DNA from: an uncultured Lachnospiraceae bacterium
GTDB taxonomy: Bacteria > Bacillota > Clostridia > Lachnospirales > Lachnospiraceae
Length of the DNA: 48,057 nucleotides
Reading direction: 5' to 3'
Assembly: GCA_947089585.1 (NCBI GenBank)
Contig: CAMULB010000002.1
Coordinates: 1-48,057 of the forward strand
Position numbers and translations under genes: made by a program. Position 1 is the stretch's first letter, and every line of letters starts with the position of its first letter. The notes beneath the pieces were generated by a model that was not told the origin of the DNA, searched no databases, and saw only the letters and a list, made by a program, of their open reading frames with translations. Positions 7,501-17,041 of this stretch are shown here, one piece after another.

Positions 7501-9435
7501 TCACCAGATCCACGTCAGACAGGGCGCAGACGCAAGAACCACCAGCGGCAGCGGATAGATCTGCTCGACTGCTTCCTGTGTCTTCTGTGTGCCAAAAGGC
7601 AGCGCCAGGGCCAGAATCGGCAGCGACGGCAGGATATAGCGGTATGTCACGCCCCAGATCGCCCCATAGTCGGGCGGCATAAAGGTATATCCCACCAGCA
7701 CGACCATCCCTAACATGCAAAGAAAGAGGAATACCTGGTAACACCTACACCACAGATTGCAGGTCCTTTCGCACAGCAAGAGAACTACAGCTGCAAATAA
7801 AGCATAGGATACCAGACAGCTGCCGTGCATTGCATGATAAGTCTCGACCAAAAGGCCCTTTCCCCTGCCGAGGAACATATGGGTATAGCTCCAAAAATGC
7901 GCGCAAAAGTATTCGGCATGTTCCTTGGGCACAAACTGATAAACCACCTGCAGCAGCAAATCCCCTTTTCGGATTCCAATCAAATACAGCGCCGCCGCCC
8001 CGCAAAGTGCGGCTCCCGCCGCAATCAGCCAAACGCGATGCGCGTTGAGCAGACTCCAGGGCAGAAAGGAAAAATTTTCTTTCTTCAACAACAGCAAAAA
8101 TCCAAGGCACAAGAGCGCATAGGGCAGTTTCATCCGAAGGACTTGCAGGACGAGGACAAAATACAGTACAAGCAGCAAAATCCCCTGTTTTTTCAGCAGG
8201 GACATTCCCTGTTCCCGCAGACGCAAAATCAGGGCCAGCGCAAGCACAATCTCTGCCATCATCAATCCGTCCGGATTGGATGAGCCGCGAAAAAATGCCA
8301 CCGTTGGAATCAGTCCGCAGAGTGCAACCAACGCTTTTTGCTTCGTCAGGCGAAAGGCCGTCCACAGCAGCAGAGCACAGGCCAGCGCCTGCCCGATTGA
8401 TGCCAGATAACACCACAATCCGCTTCTTACGCCGAGCAAACGCCCCAGTGCAATCAAAATCGCCTGCGGCCAATAGCTCTCCCAGCCTTTCTCCACCACA
8501 GCCAGCTCGGATACCTCCTGGGTTCCTTCTGCTTCCGGTCTCCGAAACAGCGACAGCAGCCTCGGCGCACATACATCCAGGTTTGTCTCTGCAAAATAAG
8601 TGATTCTGTCGTAATTCCCCTCATGCGCAATCGTCCGCATCTCACTGATCTCCTTTGGAATGCGAATCAGCTGTGCCCGCCCCTGCGCATCCATCGACAC
8701 ATTTCCCACCACGTCCTCTCCCGGCACCGCGTAATAGCCTTCCTGCCCGCCGCAGCTTAAATCGTAGGCGCGGACAAAATGGCGAAATTCATCGTCGCGG
8801 GAAAAAGGCGCGAGCAAAAGTGCGGCTGCAACTCCGGTACCTGCCGCCAGCCCCAAAAAGACCTGATGGGTGAGCCCAAAACGCCAGACCGCAGCCAGTC
8901 CGGCAACGATCAGCAGATTTAAGATCAGCAAAACAAGATAGCGCATCCCCTGATCCGTTCTCCGATAGCGCTGAGTCAGCATCAGCCCTTTGCCGTCCAC
9001 CGTCAGCTCCACCGGACGCTTCAATTGAAACTGCACCACCAGCACATAGGTCTCGGACGGCGAAAAAGCGATCGCGGAAACATCGAGCTCGGTACACTGA
9101 TTTCGGTCATGCCAAATACCTTGAAGCTCCTCCTGCTGCTCCTCGCACAGTAAATTCCCCGCTTCATCCTCGATCCACCACAGCAGAGCTCCCTCCGGCG
9201 CCTGTACCTGCGGTCCCCACAGCTGCAGACAGGTCAATGTATCACTGACAGCCTCAAATGGTGTTCTCAAGGTCTCGTTTTGAATTTCGCGTTTCTCTTC
9301 TAAGCCGTGCTGCCGCCAATAGCCCTCTTCCGGATTGCTATGGATTTGCCGCACCTGACCGATATCCAGCACCAGCAGATTGAGCACCGCCAGAATCAGT
9401 ACCGCCATGCGAACGGCTCTTATCCTCTCCTTCAT
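7501..9435 (-). CDS. DUF2142-like large membrane protein
   Basis: A 644-residue membrane protein. An N-terminal membrane anchor is followed by a predicted extracytoplasmic beta-rich domain (about residues 25-160) and then ten or more membrane helices. The motifs FFRGSSNPDGLMMA in the middle and TYRYILPSLP near the C-terminus match the DUF2142 group, which is thought to resemble GT-C glycosyltransferases or polymerases. The start at 9435 was chosen because AAAGGAG lies just upstream; a start at 9489 would overlap the previous gene. With its neighbour it is a candidate for polymerisation or outer-face glycosylation of the glycan. No enzyme activity can be shown from sequence. Confidence 0.78.
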   Translation of the reverse strand: MKERIRAVRMAVLILAVLNLLVLDIGQVRQIHSNPEEGYWRQHGLEEKREIQNETLRTPFEAVSDTLTCLQLWGPQVQAPEGALLWWIEDEAGNLLCEEQQEELQGIWHDRNQCTELDVSAIAFSPSETYVLVVQFQLKRPVELTVDGKGLMLTQRYRRTDQGMRYLVLLILNLLIVAGLAAVWRFGLTHQVFLGLAAGTGVAAALLLAPFSRDDEFRHFVRAYDLSCGGQEGYYAVPGEDVVGNVSMDAQGRAQLIRIPKEISEMRTIAHEGNYDRITYFAETNLDVCAPRLLSLFRRPEAEGTQEVSELAVVEKGWESYWPQAILIALGRLLGVRSGLWCYLASIGQALACALLLWTAFRLTKQKALVALCGLIPTVAFFRGSSNPDGLMMAEIVLALALILRLREQGMSLLKKQGILLLVLYFVLVLQVLRMKLPYALLCLGFLLLLKKENFSFLPWSLLNAHRVWLIAAGAALCGAAALYLIGIRKGDLLLQVVYQFVPKEHAEYFCAHFWSYTHMFLGRGKGLLVETYHAMHGSCLVSYALFAAVVLLLCERTCNLWCRCYQVFLFLCMLGMVVLVGYTFMPPDYGAIWGVTYRYILPSLPILALALPFGTQKTQEAVEQIYPLPLVVLASAPCLTWIW

Positions 9436-9448
9436 CGTCTCTCCTTTA

Positions 9449-10843
9449 TTATACCCAATATCTCTGATAAAGCACAAAAAATGAAACAATCATCAGCACC
9501 GCAAGGTAAAATACCGCCATCCAGCTTCTTATATTCTCGTTCAGCCTGATCTTCTGCGGAAATGATAAAAAAATCAATGGCAAAAACGGCAAAAAATATC
9601 TTCCCTGCAATCCGCCGATGTACGGAAGACAATAGATCATTTCACGTATGTCATAGTCTGCAGCGACATGCTCTCCGCCCAGCATCGCAACCTTGATCGT
9701 ATGATTCACCATCGACAGCATGACAAACAACGATAAAACTACAGCTATAAGCCACAGATACAGCATCGTTCTCTTTCTGATCGCCGTATTCGTCTCCTCC
9801 TTGGAGCCGCTGACGGATAAAAACAGTACATACAGATACGTCAGCGCCGCAAACCAGAGCGGCAGCTGCGAATCAAGCCAGCCAAATCCACCGACACTGG
9901 AAGCGAAAAGCATCTTTTTAAAGTTGACCAGCGTCGCCCAGATTAAAAACGCAGACTGCTTCCACTCCTGCGCCATCACGCAGACCAGCTGAATCCAAAA
10001 ATTCCCGCGGGCCAGATACAGGCCTACACCGACCAGTAACAGCAACGTAATCCCCACCGGAATTCTCCACGTTCGGATCAGCGGTCCGTCAATTTCTCCC
10101 CGCGGCAGCTTCAAATGTATCTTATCAATCGGCAGTATCAACACCAACAGCCCCATAAACAGATAAGGCAGCTTAATATACACAATCCAGGCCAGAAGCA
10201 CCAGCGTAATCGCGGCTTCCTTCCACCCCAGCCGTTCCTTTTCACAGCGGAGATAGAACAGATAAGCGAGAAACAGATAGCACAAAGGAAGCATGACCGC
10301 ATCGTAATTGATCGACGACGCCTGCTGCATGGCCATCGGAAACCCCATAAACAGCAGCAACACTTCCTTTTTCAGCGGCATCAGCCGCAGCGCGAGTCCA
10401 CAGACCGCAAGATAGAACAGCAGAGAGCACAGCTCTCCCAGCTCCAGCACCCAAAACGAGGGCAAATGAAACATCACCCCCGCAAGGATTCCCAAGGCCG
10501 CTGGCAAATGCTTGATCACAGACACCGAAAGAGCCCGCGGCAAGCAATCCTCCCGGCTGTAATCCGGCACTTTCGTCATCGCTTCCAGCCACTCGCCGCG
10601 TTCCACCTTCTGCGCATACTGTCCGCGCATTCGTTTCTGCCCCAGCTCTATATCGTTCATCATGCACTCCGCCAGCTTCTCATTGCCGAGGCTTCGCCCG
10701 ATCATCCGCAAATGCGTATACTCATCCGGCGTCTGCCAAGGCGGCAGCAAGAAGCTCATCAGCACGCCCCATATCAACAGCAGCAGCAAGCCGGTGCGCA
10801 GCGCGAAGCTGCTATCTATGATCCGCTTTCCTTGTTCTCTCAC
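9449..10843 (-). CDS. DUF2142-type membrane protein
   Basis: A 464-residue polytopic protein with about ten hydrophobic segments. The N-terminus has the acidic loop PPWQTPDEYTHLR, the central part SSINYDAVMLPLCY and the C-terminus LQGRYFLPFLPL, all signature-like positions of DUF2142 proteins. Similar acidic first loops hold the catalytic residue in GT-C enzymes. The gene starts with GTG at 10843, four bases after GGAGGAGA, and overlaps the end of the upstream glycosyltransferase by 32 bases, which suggests translational coupling. Its probable role is a lipid-linked sugar step outside the membrane; this is inferred from fold and context. Confidence 0.8.
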   Translation of the reverse strand: MREQGKRIIDSSFALRTGLLLLLIWGVLMSFLLPPWQTPDEYTHLRMIGRSLGNEKLAECMMNDIELGQKRMRGQYAQKVERGEWLEAMTKVPDYSREDCLPRALSVSVIKHLPAALGILAGVMFHLPSFWVLELGELCSLLFYLAVCGLALRLMPLKKEVLLLFMGFPMAMQQASSINYDAVMLPLCYLFLAYLFYLRCEKERLGWKEAAITLVLLAWIVYIKLPYLFMGLLVLILPIDKIHLKLPRGEIDGPLIRTWRIPVGITLLLLVGVGLYLARGNFWIQLVCVMAQEWKQSAFLIWATLVNFKKMLFASSVGGFGWLDSQLPLWFAALTYLYVLFLSVSGSKEETNTAIRKRTMLYLWLIAVVLSLFVMLSMVNHTIKVAMLGGEHVAADYDIREMIYCLPYIGGLQGRYFLPFLPLIFLSFPQKIRLNENIRSWMAVFYLAVLMIVSFFVLYQRYWV

Positions 10844-13800
10844 TGCTCTCCTCCATGATAAATTCCAATAAAGCCCAGTTTTTCTTCAGTGTGATCTTTT
10901 GCGCCAACGCGTCCTCGTATGCACGCTGTCCCAGCCGCTGCCGGAACGCCGCGTCAAGCAGACGCTGCAGACCCGATCGCCACTCCTCTTCGTTCTGGCA
11001 CAGCAGGATATTCTCACCGGGAGCCGTCGCATTTGCAACCTCTTGATTGTAGCTTCCAATCGTCGGCACCTTCACCAGCGCCGCCTCCATCCACTTATTT
11101 TCTGATTTGCACGCATGGAAGAAGCTTTCCTCCAACGGCATCAAATTCACATCCACCGAAGCAATCACCGCCGGCAGCTCGTGCCAATCCAGAAAGCCTA
11201 CCTCCAGGACCCGCTCCTTGACCGAATCAAAGGACGGCGGCAGCGCAAGGCATCCGACAATTTTCAAATAAACCTGCGGATTCTCTTTCATGAATTCCAG
11301 CAATACCTGGGAAATAATCTCAAAATCACGTCCATGCGTGTTTGAACCACTGAAATAGCCCAGGACAAGACGCTCTTTTTTGCGTATGTTCTGATTCAAA
11401 GCCAATGCGGACAGCATCAGCATCTCGGCGCTGGCCCGGTTGCGATTGACAAAAACCGGCTTATCCGCAAAGGTCTGCTGCGCAGCCTGCTTTAGATGCT
11501 CCGTGGATACCAGCAGCGCGTCGCACTCCTCCATGCAGCGGCGAATCAGCGCGGAATACGTCTCAAAATCCCGATACTCCCTGCCCCTTAAAAACGGCAG
11601 CTCGCGAATCGCGTCGTAATCAAAAATATAATCGTCGATGTCGTAGAACAAGGGCACTCCGTGCTTTTTTGCCTCTCCAATCAGCCGGTCAAGCGGAGCC
11701 CGCAGCCGACAGCGGTAGATGACCAGCGCCCCGATTTCGCTCCAGTCAATCTCTTTTGGCAGAGAAGCAGTCTCCCACAATTCACCCGGCACGCCGAGAT
11801 ACAGCAGCTCCTCCTGCATATGCTCGATCCGATAGCGGGACGAGAAGGAGACGTATTCCACGACATAGACGATCTTTTTGTAATGAACTCTCTGCTTGGA
11901 CAGCTGCAGCCGTTCCACGGCAAAACGCTCCAGCGCATCGACAACAAATGCCGGGTCGCGCCGCTGTAAAATCAGGCCCTTCTCATAGCGGCGAATCCGT
12001 TCCGCCGGCGCCCCCAAATCAAAGGCCGCAATCGGCATTCCCATTTTGATCACTTCCTCCGCGGTATAGGAAAATGTCTCCGGCCATACCGAGGAAAGCA
12101 AAAACAGATCGACATCGTTTTCATAGATCAGCCTCGGCAGCTCGCCCAGCTGATAGCCTCCGGTCGCCTCAAAATACGCGCTGCTGCCCATGTTGACACC
12201 GTCTTCCACCCGCCCGATCAGTTTGATGCGGATCCTGCTGTCTCTGGCCTCCAGCTCCTTTAACAGCGCCTTGATAAAATCACTGCCTTTATGAATTGCC
12301 AGTACTCCGAGCAGTCCGACATTGATCGTATCGCTTGTCTTTGTGTCCTTCTCAATCGGAAATACATAATCAACCTGATGACTGATCATCGTAAGCTTCA
12401 GTCCGTCGCCAAACGCCTGTTCTACCCTTTTTCTTGTATCCTCGGAAAATGTCCGCACCTCACTGCAGGCAGAGAGGAACTTCTTCCAGTGCGCCAGCCA
12501 CTCCTTTCTCGTCTTACACTCGTACTGACCGCCAAACCCCTTTTTGAGATAACAGGTCTCGCATTCCTCCTCCGGCGGCATCCCGCAATACTGCTGGTAA
12601 TCATTCATCAAATTGATGGTCGGACAGAGCGCAAAAAAATCGTGAAACAGCATGATCAGACTGGCGTCCTGCTCTTTGGCAAAAGAGAGAATACACTCCT
12701 GCGCCTCCCACAGCCGTGGATACGTCACCAATTCGTTGATATAAATTTCGTCAAAATGCAGCCAATCTCCAATTGCAAACAGATCACGCAACGCGTCAAA
12801 CTCATACACCTGCTGTCCGCGGTCATTTTCAAAAAAGAATTGATAATTGTTCCGTTTCCAGCTATAGCGAACCACGCTGACACAGCTTCCCTCCTGCAAA
12901 TGCGTCCGCTTCTTTGTATTGAGGTAGCTGGTCGCGCCGCCGCCAAGGCTGTGGTCAAAATACAGAATCGAATGCTTCTCATGTGTATCAATCAAAAGCT
13001 CCATCAGCTGACGTACCTTTTGGTTGGGATCCCTGCGGATAAAATTCGACACCTGATAATTATAATTGGGAAAACGTTTGGTCAAGAGCTCCATGTGCTC
13101 CTCAATCAGCCGCTTCTTTTCCTCGCTCTGGAAGGAACCGCCATGCTTGTGATAAACAAACAGATTCTCCACCTGAACATTGCGATATCCCTTTTTGATC
13201 GCCCGCTGGCACCAGTCATTCTCCTCGCCGAAGCCCCGTCCAAACGTTTCCTCATCCAGCACGCCGATCTCATCCAACGCGGCGCGGTTCATCCCCATAC
13301 AAAAGCCCACGCCGGTAGGCGCCGGAGCGTAACGCGGCCGCACCTTGCGAAAATAGGAATCCAGCGTCTCCACATCCCGTTCCAGATAAATTGGATTATT
13401 ATAGCAAAAATCCGGAAAGCTGAAAATCGTCGCACTGTTGGTATACGGGGTAGCGGAAGCCACCTTTTCCTCCGCGAAAATCGGCTGCATCAGCCGCTCC
13501 AGCCAGCCGTTCGGCAGCTCTGTATCGGTATTGATCAGGGCTACATGATTCCTCGATTCAGCCAGGCCCCGGTTGACGCTTTTGACAAATCCCAGATTCT
13601 GCGAATTTTGCAGAAGTACGGAGCCCGGATGCTGTTTGACAAACGCTTGCTCCAGCTCCTGCACCCGCGCATCGGGGCTCTTGTCGTCGACCAGAATATA
13701 GCGACAGGAAAGCGCTGTCTTCGGAAGATCTTCAAACAGACGCAGCAAATATTCATAACCATTGTAAATCGGAACGATCACATCAACCGTTCCTCCATCC

Positions 13801-14012
13801 AACACCGCTATCTCCGATTCTTGTGTCAGGTATTCCTCAAACAGCGAAAGCAGCTTGTCATAATGCTCCTTGATCGGAAGCTTTGATCGGATCTTATTGC
13901 GCACACGCTCCAAAACATGCTTGACGCGTTTCAAAAAGCTGATCAAGGCTCCGTCCGTCAAATATTTTTTTCCAAACGTGGTCTGTTTCAATCTTTCAAA
14001 AATATATCTCAT
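10812..14012 (-). CDS. Three-module glycosyltransferase (GT2 plus two GT4-like domains)
   Basis: A 1066-residue cytosolic glycosyltransferase. After a basic N-terminus, residues about 75-330 are a GT2 domain: VDVIVPIYNGYEY, ILVDDKSPD, an NTDTELPNGW metal/acceptor region and GFGEENDWCQRA. Residues about 345-700 look like a GT4-type domain, with LGGGATSYL near its start, VGLLGVLAIHKGSDF and a late SSVWPETFSYTAEEV that corresponds to the nucleotide-sugar E-x7-E region. Residues about 710-1060 form a second GT4-like domain, with YDIDDYIFD, FSGSNTHGRDF and MPLEESFFHACKSENKWMEAA. One polypeptide may therefore add several sugars in order. No rhamnose specificity is proved, but the gene follows rfbBAC directly. 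Confidence 0.88.
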   Translation of the reverse strand: MRYIFERLKQTTFGKKYLTDGALISFLKRVKHVLERVRNKIRSKLPIKEHYDKLLSLFEEYLTQESEIAVLDGGTVDVIVPIYNGYEYLLRLFEDLPKTALSCRYILVDDKSPDARVQELEQAFVKQHPGSVLLQNSQNLGFVKSVNRGLAESRNHVALINTDTELPNGWLERLMQPIFAEEKVASATPYTNSATIFSFPDFCYNNPIYLERDVETLDSYFRKVRPRYAPAPTGVGFCMGMNRAALDEIGVLDEETFGRGFGEENDWCQRAIKKGYRNVQVENLFVYHKHGGSFQSEEKKRLIEEHMELLTKRFPNYNYQVSNFIRRDPNQKVRQLMELLIDTHEKHSILYFDHSLGGGATSYLNTKKRTHLQEGSCVSVVRYSWKRNNYQFFFENDRGQQVYEFDALRDLFAIGDWLHFDEIYINELVTYPRLWEAQECILSFAKEQDASLIMLFHDFFALCPTINLMNDYQQYCGMPPEEECETCYLKKGFGGQYECKTRKEWLAHWKKFLSACSEVRTFSEDTRKRVEQAFGDGLKLTMISHQVDYVFPIEKDTKTSDTINVGLLGVLAIHKGSDFIKALLKELEARDSRIRIKLIGRVEDGVNMGSSAYFEATGGYQLGELPRLIYENDVDLFLLSSVWPETFSYTAEEVIKMGMPIAAFDLGAPAERIRRYEKGLILQRRDPAFVVDALERFAVERLQLSKQRVHYKKIVYVVEYVSFSSRYRIEHMQEELLYLGVPGELWETASLPKEIDWSEIGALVIYRCRLRAPLDRLIGEAKKHGVPLFYDIDDYIFDYDAIRELPFLRGREYRDFETYSALIRRCMEECDALLVSTEHLKQAAQQTFADKPVFVNRNRASAEMLMLSALALNQNIRKKERLVLGYFSGSNTHGRDFEIISQVLLEFMKENPQVYLKIVGCLALPPSFDSVKERVLEVGFLDWHELPAVIASVDVNLMPLEESFFHACKSENKWMEAALVKVPTIGSYNQEVANATAPGENILLCQNEEEWRSGLQRLLDAAFRQRLGQRAYEDALAQKITLKKNWALLEFIMEESSERTRKADHR

Positions 14013-14022
14013 AATCTCGTTT

Positions 14023-14111
14023 CAATCCTCTGTCTCTGCCTCGATTTTGCCCCACCAGCCGCAGACACGCTTTAGCACATAGAGCGTGTCTATGGATTCT
14101 TTTCGGTTCAT
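14023..14111 (-). other. Possible 29-codon upstream reading frame in the 186-base rfbC-glycosyltransferase gap
   Basis: The frame runs from an ATG at 14111 to a TGA ten bases before the large glycosyltransferase start and encodes a short peptide with a CGWWG motif. It has no good ribosome site and no recognised similarity, so it may be chance. The gap also contains AGAGCGTGT (14081-14089), which can pair with AGACACGC (14063-14070) or with ACACGCTCT (14144-14152), two mutually exclusive hairpins. Confidence 0.15.
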
Positions 14112-14198
14112 GACTGTACATTTTCCCGTAAAAGTGATCTTCAACACGCTCTAGGCCCTTCTATTTTACAGCAGCCGCGGCCGGACTGCTGCCCCTTT

Positions 14199-14774
14199 TT
14201 AACGATTTTCACTCGTGTATGCCTCAATGCCGCCCCACTTGGTATCACGCTCCGAAAGGATCAAATCTGCTTCGGTCATCCCTTCCGGCATCGGCCACTG
14301 CACCCCAATCTTGGGGTCGTTCCATGCCAGACCGCCCTCGTCGCCCGGATGATAAAAATCCGTCACCTTATAACAGAATTCCGCATAATCCGACAGCACC
14401 AAAAATCCATGCGCAAAGCCCTGGGGCACAAAAAACTGCTTCTTATTCTCGGCGGATAGCACCACTCCGAACCATTTGCCATACGTCTGCGAGCCCTTCC
14501 TCAAGTCTACCGCCACATCGAACACTTCTCCGCAAATGACCCGCACCAGCTTGGCCTGCGGATGATTGATCTGAAAATGCAGCCCCCGCAGTACCCCCTT
14601 CTTGGAAGCGGACTGGTTATCCTGCACAAATTCACAGTCAATGCCTGCCGCCTTGAAATCATTGTAATTATATGTCTCCATGAAATAGCCCCTGGCATCA
14701 CCGAATACCTTCGGCTCAATCACCTTTAAGCCCGCAATGCCATTACAATCCGTGTTTACCTTGATCTCTCCCAT
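14199..14774 (-). CDS. rfbC: dTDP-4-dehydrorhamnose 3,5-epimerase
   Basis: Third step of dTDP-L-rhamnose synthesis: it epimerises C3 and C5 of dTDP-4-dehydro-6-deoxyglucose. The 191-residue cupin has the catalytic His66 in VLRGLHFQ, the active-site region FVPQGFAHGF (114-123) and Tyr135 in FCYKVTDFY, as expected for RmlC. The length is normal. AGAGAGG lies seven bases before the ATG. It follows rfbA by 57 bases in the same unit, while the last pathway gene (rfbD) lies about 9 kb away in another unit. Confidence 0.96.
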   Translation of the reverse strand: MGEIKVNTDCNGIAGLKVIEPKVFGDARGYFMETYNYNDFKAAGIDCEFVQDNQSASKKGVLRGLHFQINHPQAKLVRVICGEVFDVAVDLRKGSQTYGKWFGVVLSAENKKQFFVPQGFAHGFLVLSDYAEFCYKVTDFYHPGDEGGLAWNDPKIGVQWPMPEGMTEADLILSERDTKWGGIEAYTSENR

Positions 14775-14831
14775 TTTCTTACCTCTCTTTTCGTGGAATC
14801 CTCCGGGGATGTCCTGCCTGGTGCTCCAATG

Positions 14832-15710
14832 CTACAGCCCTGCGGCCACATCCATCAGATACTGCCCGTATTCCGTCTTTAATAACGGCTGCGCCAGCCG
14901 CTGCAGCTGCTCAACATCAATAAATCCTCGTTTATAGGCAATCTCTTCAATACAGGAAATATACAGCCCCTGCCGCTTCTGGAAAGCCGCAACAAAATCG
15001 GCCGCCGCCAGCAGCATGTCGTGATTGCCGGTATCCAGCCAGGCGAAGCCGCGTCCCAGCCGCTCCACCTTTAAATTGCCGCGCTCCAAATACGCGTTGT
15101 TTACACTGGTAATCTCGATCTCGCCCCGCGCGGAAGGCTTGACATTTCTGGCAATCTCCACCACATCGTTGTCATAAAAGTACAGGCCCGGCACCGCGTA
15201 ATTGGACTTCGGCTTTTGAGGCTTCTCCTCAATCGAAATCGCGATTCCGTCTTCATCGAATTCGACGACGCCATATTCGGTCGGATCCTTGACATAATAT
15301 CCGAAAATCGTTGCTCCCGGCTGGCTCTGGGTGCGGACGGCCGCCTGCTCCAGCACTCTGGAAAAGCTCTGACCGTAGAAAATATTATCTCCCAGCACCA
15401 AGGCTACCGCGTCCTTACCAATAAACTCAGCGCCCACCAAAAATGCATCTGCCAGGCCCCGCGGCTCGGTCTGCTCCGCATAAGAAAACGCCATGCCCAG
15501 CTGGCTTCCGTCCCCCAGCAGCGCCTCAAACACCGGCAGATCTCTGGGCGTGGAAATAATCAAAATCTCACGGATACCCGCCAGCATCAAGGTGGACAGC
15601 GGGTAATAAATCATCGGTTTGTCATAAACCGGCATAATCTGCTTGGAGATCGCCTTGGTCAGCGGATACAATCTGGTTCCGGACCCCCCGGCTAAAATAA
15701 TCCCTTTCAT
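14832..15710 (-). CDS. rfbA: Glucose-1-phosphate thymidylyltransferase
   Basis: First step of dTDP-L-rhamnose synthesis: dTTP plus glucose-1-phosphate gives dTDP-glucose. The 292-residue protein begins [18 protein letters not shown] with the nucleotide-binding GGSGTR loop, then [16 protein letters not shown], the metal-binding [10 protein letters not shown] and the sugar-binding region [12 protein letters not shown]. These are diagnostic of RmlA. Length and start are normal, with GGAGAAGAAGG upstream. It lies between rfbB and rfbC. Confidence 0.97.
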   Translation of the reverse strand: MKGIILAGGSGTRLYPLTKAISKQIMPVYDKPMIYYPLSTLMLAGIREILIISTPRDLPVFEALLGDGSQLGMAFSYAEQTEPRGLADAFLVGAEFIGKDAVALVLGDNIFYGQSFSRVLEQAAVRTQSQPGATIFGYYVKDPTEYGVVEFDEDGIAISIEEKPQKPKSNYAVPGLYFYDNDVVEIARNVKPSARGEIEITSVNNAYLERGNLKVERLGRGFAWLDTGNHDMLLAAADFVAAFQKRQGLYISCIEEIAYKRGFIDVEQLQRLAQPLLKTEYGQYLMDVAAGL

Positions 15711-15739
15711 CCTTCTTCTCCTATCTTCTGCGGCCGCTC

Positions 15740-15800
15740 CACATTACAGCACGCTGATTGCTTGCAGCCACTTCACATTACAACATGCTGATCGCTTGCA
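15740..15800. repeat. Two-copy 27-base imperfect direct repeat
   Basis: Copies at 15740-15766 and 15774-15800 differ at three positions; the consensus begins CACATTACARCAYGCTGAT. They lie in the 113-base gap between the rfbB stop and the rfbA start. The gap shows no other signal except the rfbA ribosome site. Confidence 0.8.
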
Positions 15801-15823
15801 TCATACTGCCGCCGCGCTTCCTG

Positions 15824-16906
15824 CTACTCCTGATACATCTCCTGATAATACTTCTGATACGCGCCGCTGGTCACGTTCTTCATCCATTCCTCATGTTCAA
15901 AGAACCATGCGATCGTCTTGCGAATGCCCTCCTTGAACATGGTCTCCGGCTCCCAGCCAATCTCGGCGCGGATCTTATCTGGAGCAATCGCATAGCGGCG
16001 ATCATGGCCTTTGCGATCCTCAACATACGTAATCAGGTTCTCGCTGACCAGCTCCCGGCGCGGATCTCCCTGCGGCAGCATTTCCAGAAGCGTCTCCAAA
16101 ATAATATGAATGATCTCGATATTCTGTTTCTCGTTGTGCCCGCCAATGTTGTAGGTCTCTCCCAGACGTCCCTGCTCCTGTACCATGTCAATGCCCTTGG
16201 CATGGTCGTCTACATACAGCCAGTCGCGGACGTTCTTGCCGTCTCCATAGACCGGAAGCTTCTTGCCCTGCAGCGCGTTGTTGATGATCAGCGGAATCAG
16301 CTTCTCCGGAAATTGATAGGGGCCGTAATTGTTAGAGCAATTGGTAATATTGGCCGGAAATTTGTAGGTATCGATGTACGCTTTAACCAAAAAATCCGAG
16401 CTGGCCTTGCTGGCGGAATAGGGACTGTGCGGATCATACGGAGACGTCTCATAGAAAAATGCATGCGGATCATCCGGCAGAGAACCGTAGACCTCATCGG
16501 TGGAAACATGTAAGAATTTCTTTCCCTCCCGATAGCTTCCGTCGGGCAGCTCCCATGCCTCTCTGGCGCAGTTGAGCATCACGGCCGTTCCCAGCACATT
16601 GGTGCGGATAAATACTTCTGGATCCTTGATGCTGCGGTCTACATGGCTCTCCGCCGCAAAGTGCACCACGCGGTCAATGTCATGTTCTGCAAAAATCTTA
16701 CGAATCGCTTCCTTGTCGCAAATATCCGCCTTGACAAAGGTATAATTGTCAAGCTCCTCCACTTCCTTCAGATTCTCCAGATTCCCCGCATAGGTCAGCT
16801 TGTCCACATTGATGATATGGATCGTATCCTTGTACTTGCGGAACATATAATGAATATAATTCGAGCCAATAAACCCGGCGCCTCCTGTTACCAGATAGGT
16901 TCTCAT
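15824..16906 (-). CDS. rfbB: dTDP-glucose 4,6-dehydratase
   Basis: Second step of dTDP-L-rhamnose synthesis: NAD-dependent conversion of dTDP-glucose to its 4-keto-6-deoxy form. The 360-residue extended SDR enzyme has the NAD motif VTGGAGFIGSNYI at the N-terminus, the HVSTDEVYG segment carrying the catalytic Asp-Glu pair, and SPYSASKASSD with the Tyr-x3-Lys. The C-terminal region DHAKGIDMV and ETYNIGGHNE is typical of RmlB. AGGAGG lies seven bases before the ATG, and a near-consensus promoter lies just upstream, so it heads its transcription unit. Confidence 0.97.
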   Translation of the reverse strand: MRTYLVTGGAGFIGSNYIHYMFRKYKDTIHIINVDKLTYAGNLENLKEVEELDNYTFVKADICDKEAIRKIFAEHDIDRVVHFAAESHVDRSIKDPEVFIRTNVLGTAVMLNCAREAWELPDGSYREGKKFLHVSTDEVYGSLPDDPHAFFYETSPYDPHSPYSASKASSDFLVKAYIDTYKFPANITNCSNNYGPYQFPEKLIPLIINNALQGKKLPVYGDGKNVRDWLYVDDHAKGIDMVQEQGRLGETYNIGGHNEKQNIEIIHIILETLLEMLPQGDPRRELVSENLITYVEDRKGHDRRYAIAPDKIRAEIGWEPETMFKEGIRKTIAWFFEHEEWMKNVTSGAYQKYYQEMYQE

Positions 16907-16966
16907 TGTTTTTCCTCCTGCTGATGATTTTCATTCTCTTTTACTATTTTTCCATAATTCCCCTAT

Positions 16967-16995
16967 ATTATATACAACCATAAGAAAAGTTGCAA
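16967..16995 (-). promoter_or_regulatory. Promoter of the rfbB unit
   Basis: On the minus strand TTGCAA (16990-16995), a 17-base spacer and a perfect TATAAT (16967-16972) form a sigma-A type promoter. The predicted transcript begins near 16960, about 55 bases before the rfbB start. The -10 region reads TTGTATATAAT, identical to two other promoters in this window. Confidence 0.75.
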
Positions 16996-17041
16996 TAAAT
17001 TCTGCCGAAGAAAAAAAATTTGACTTTCTTTGACGGAATGC

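Noticed and set aside
16996..17041. A terminator after wzx
   Set aside because: The possible stem is imperfect, the T-run lies inside the stem, and the sequence following the hairpin on the minus strand is not T-rich.
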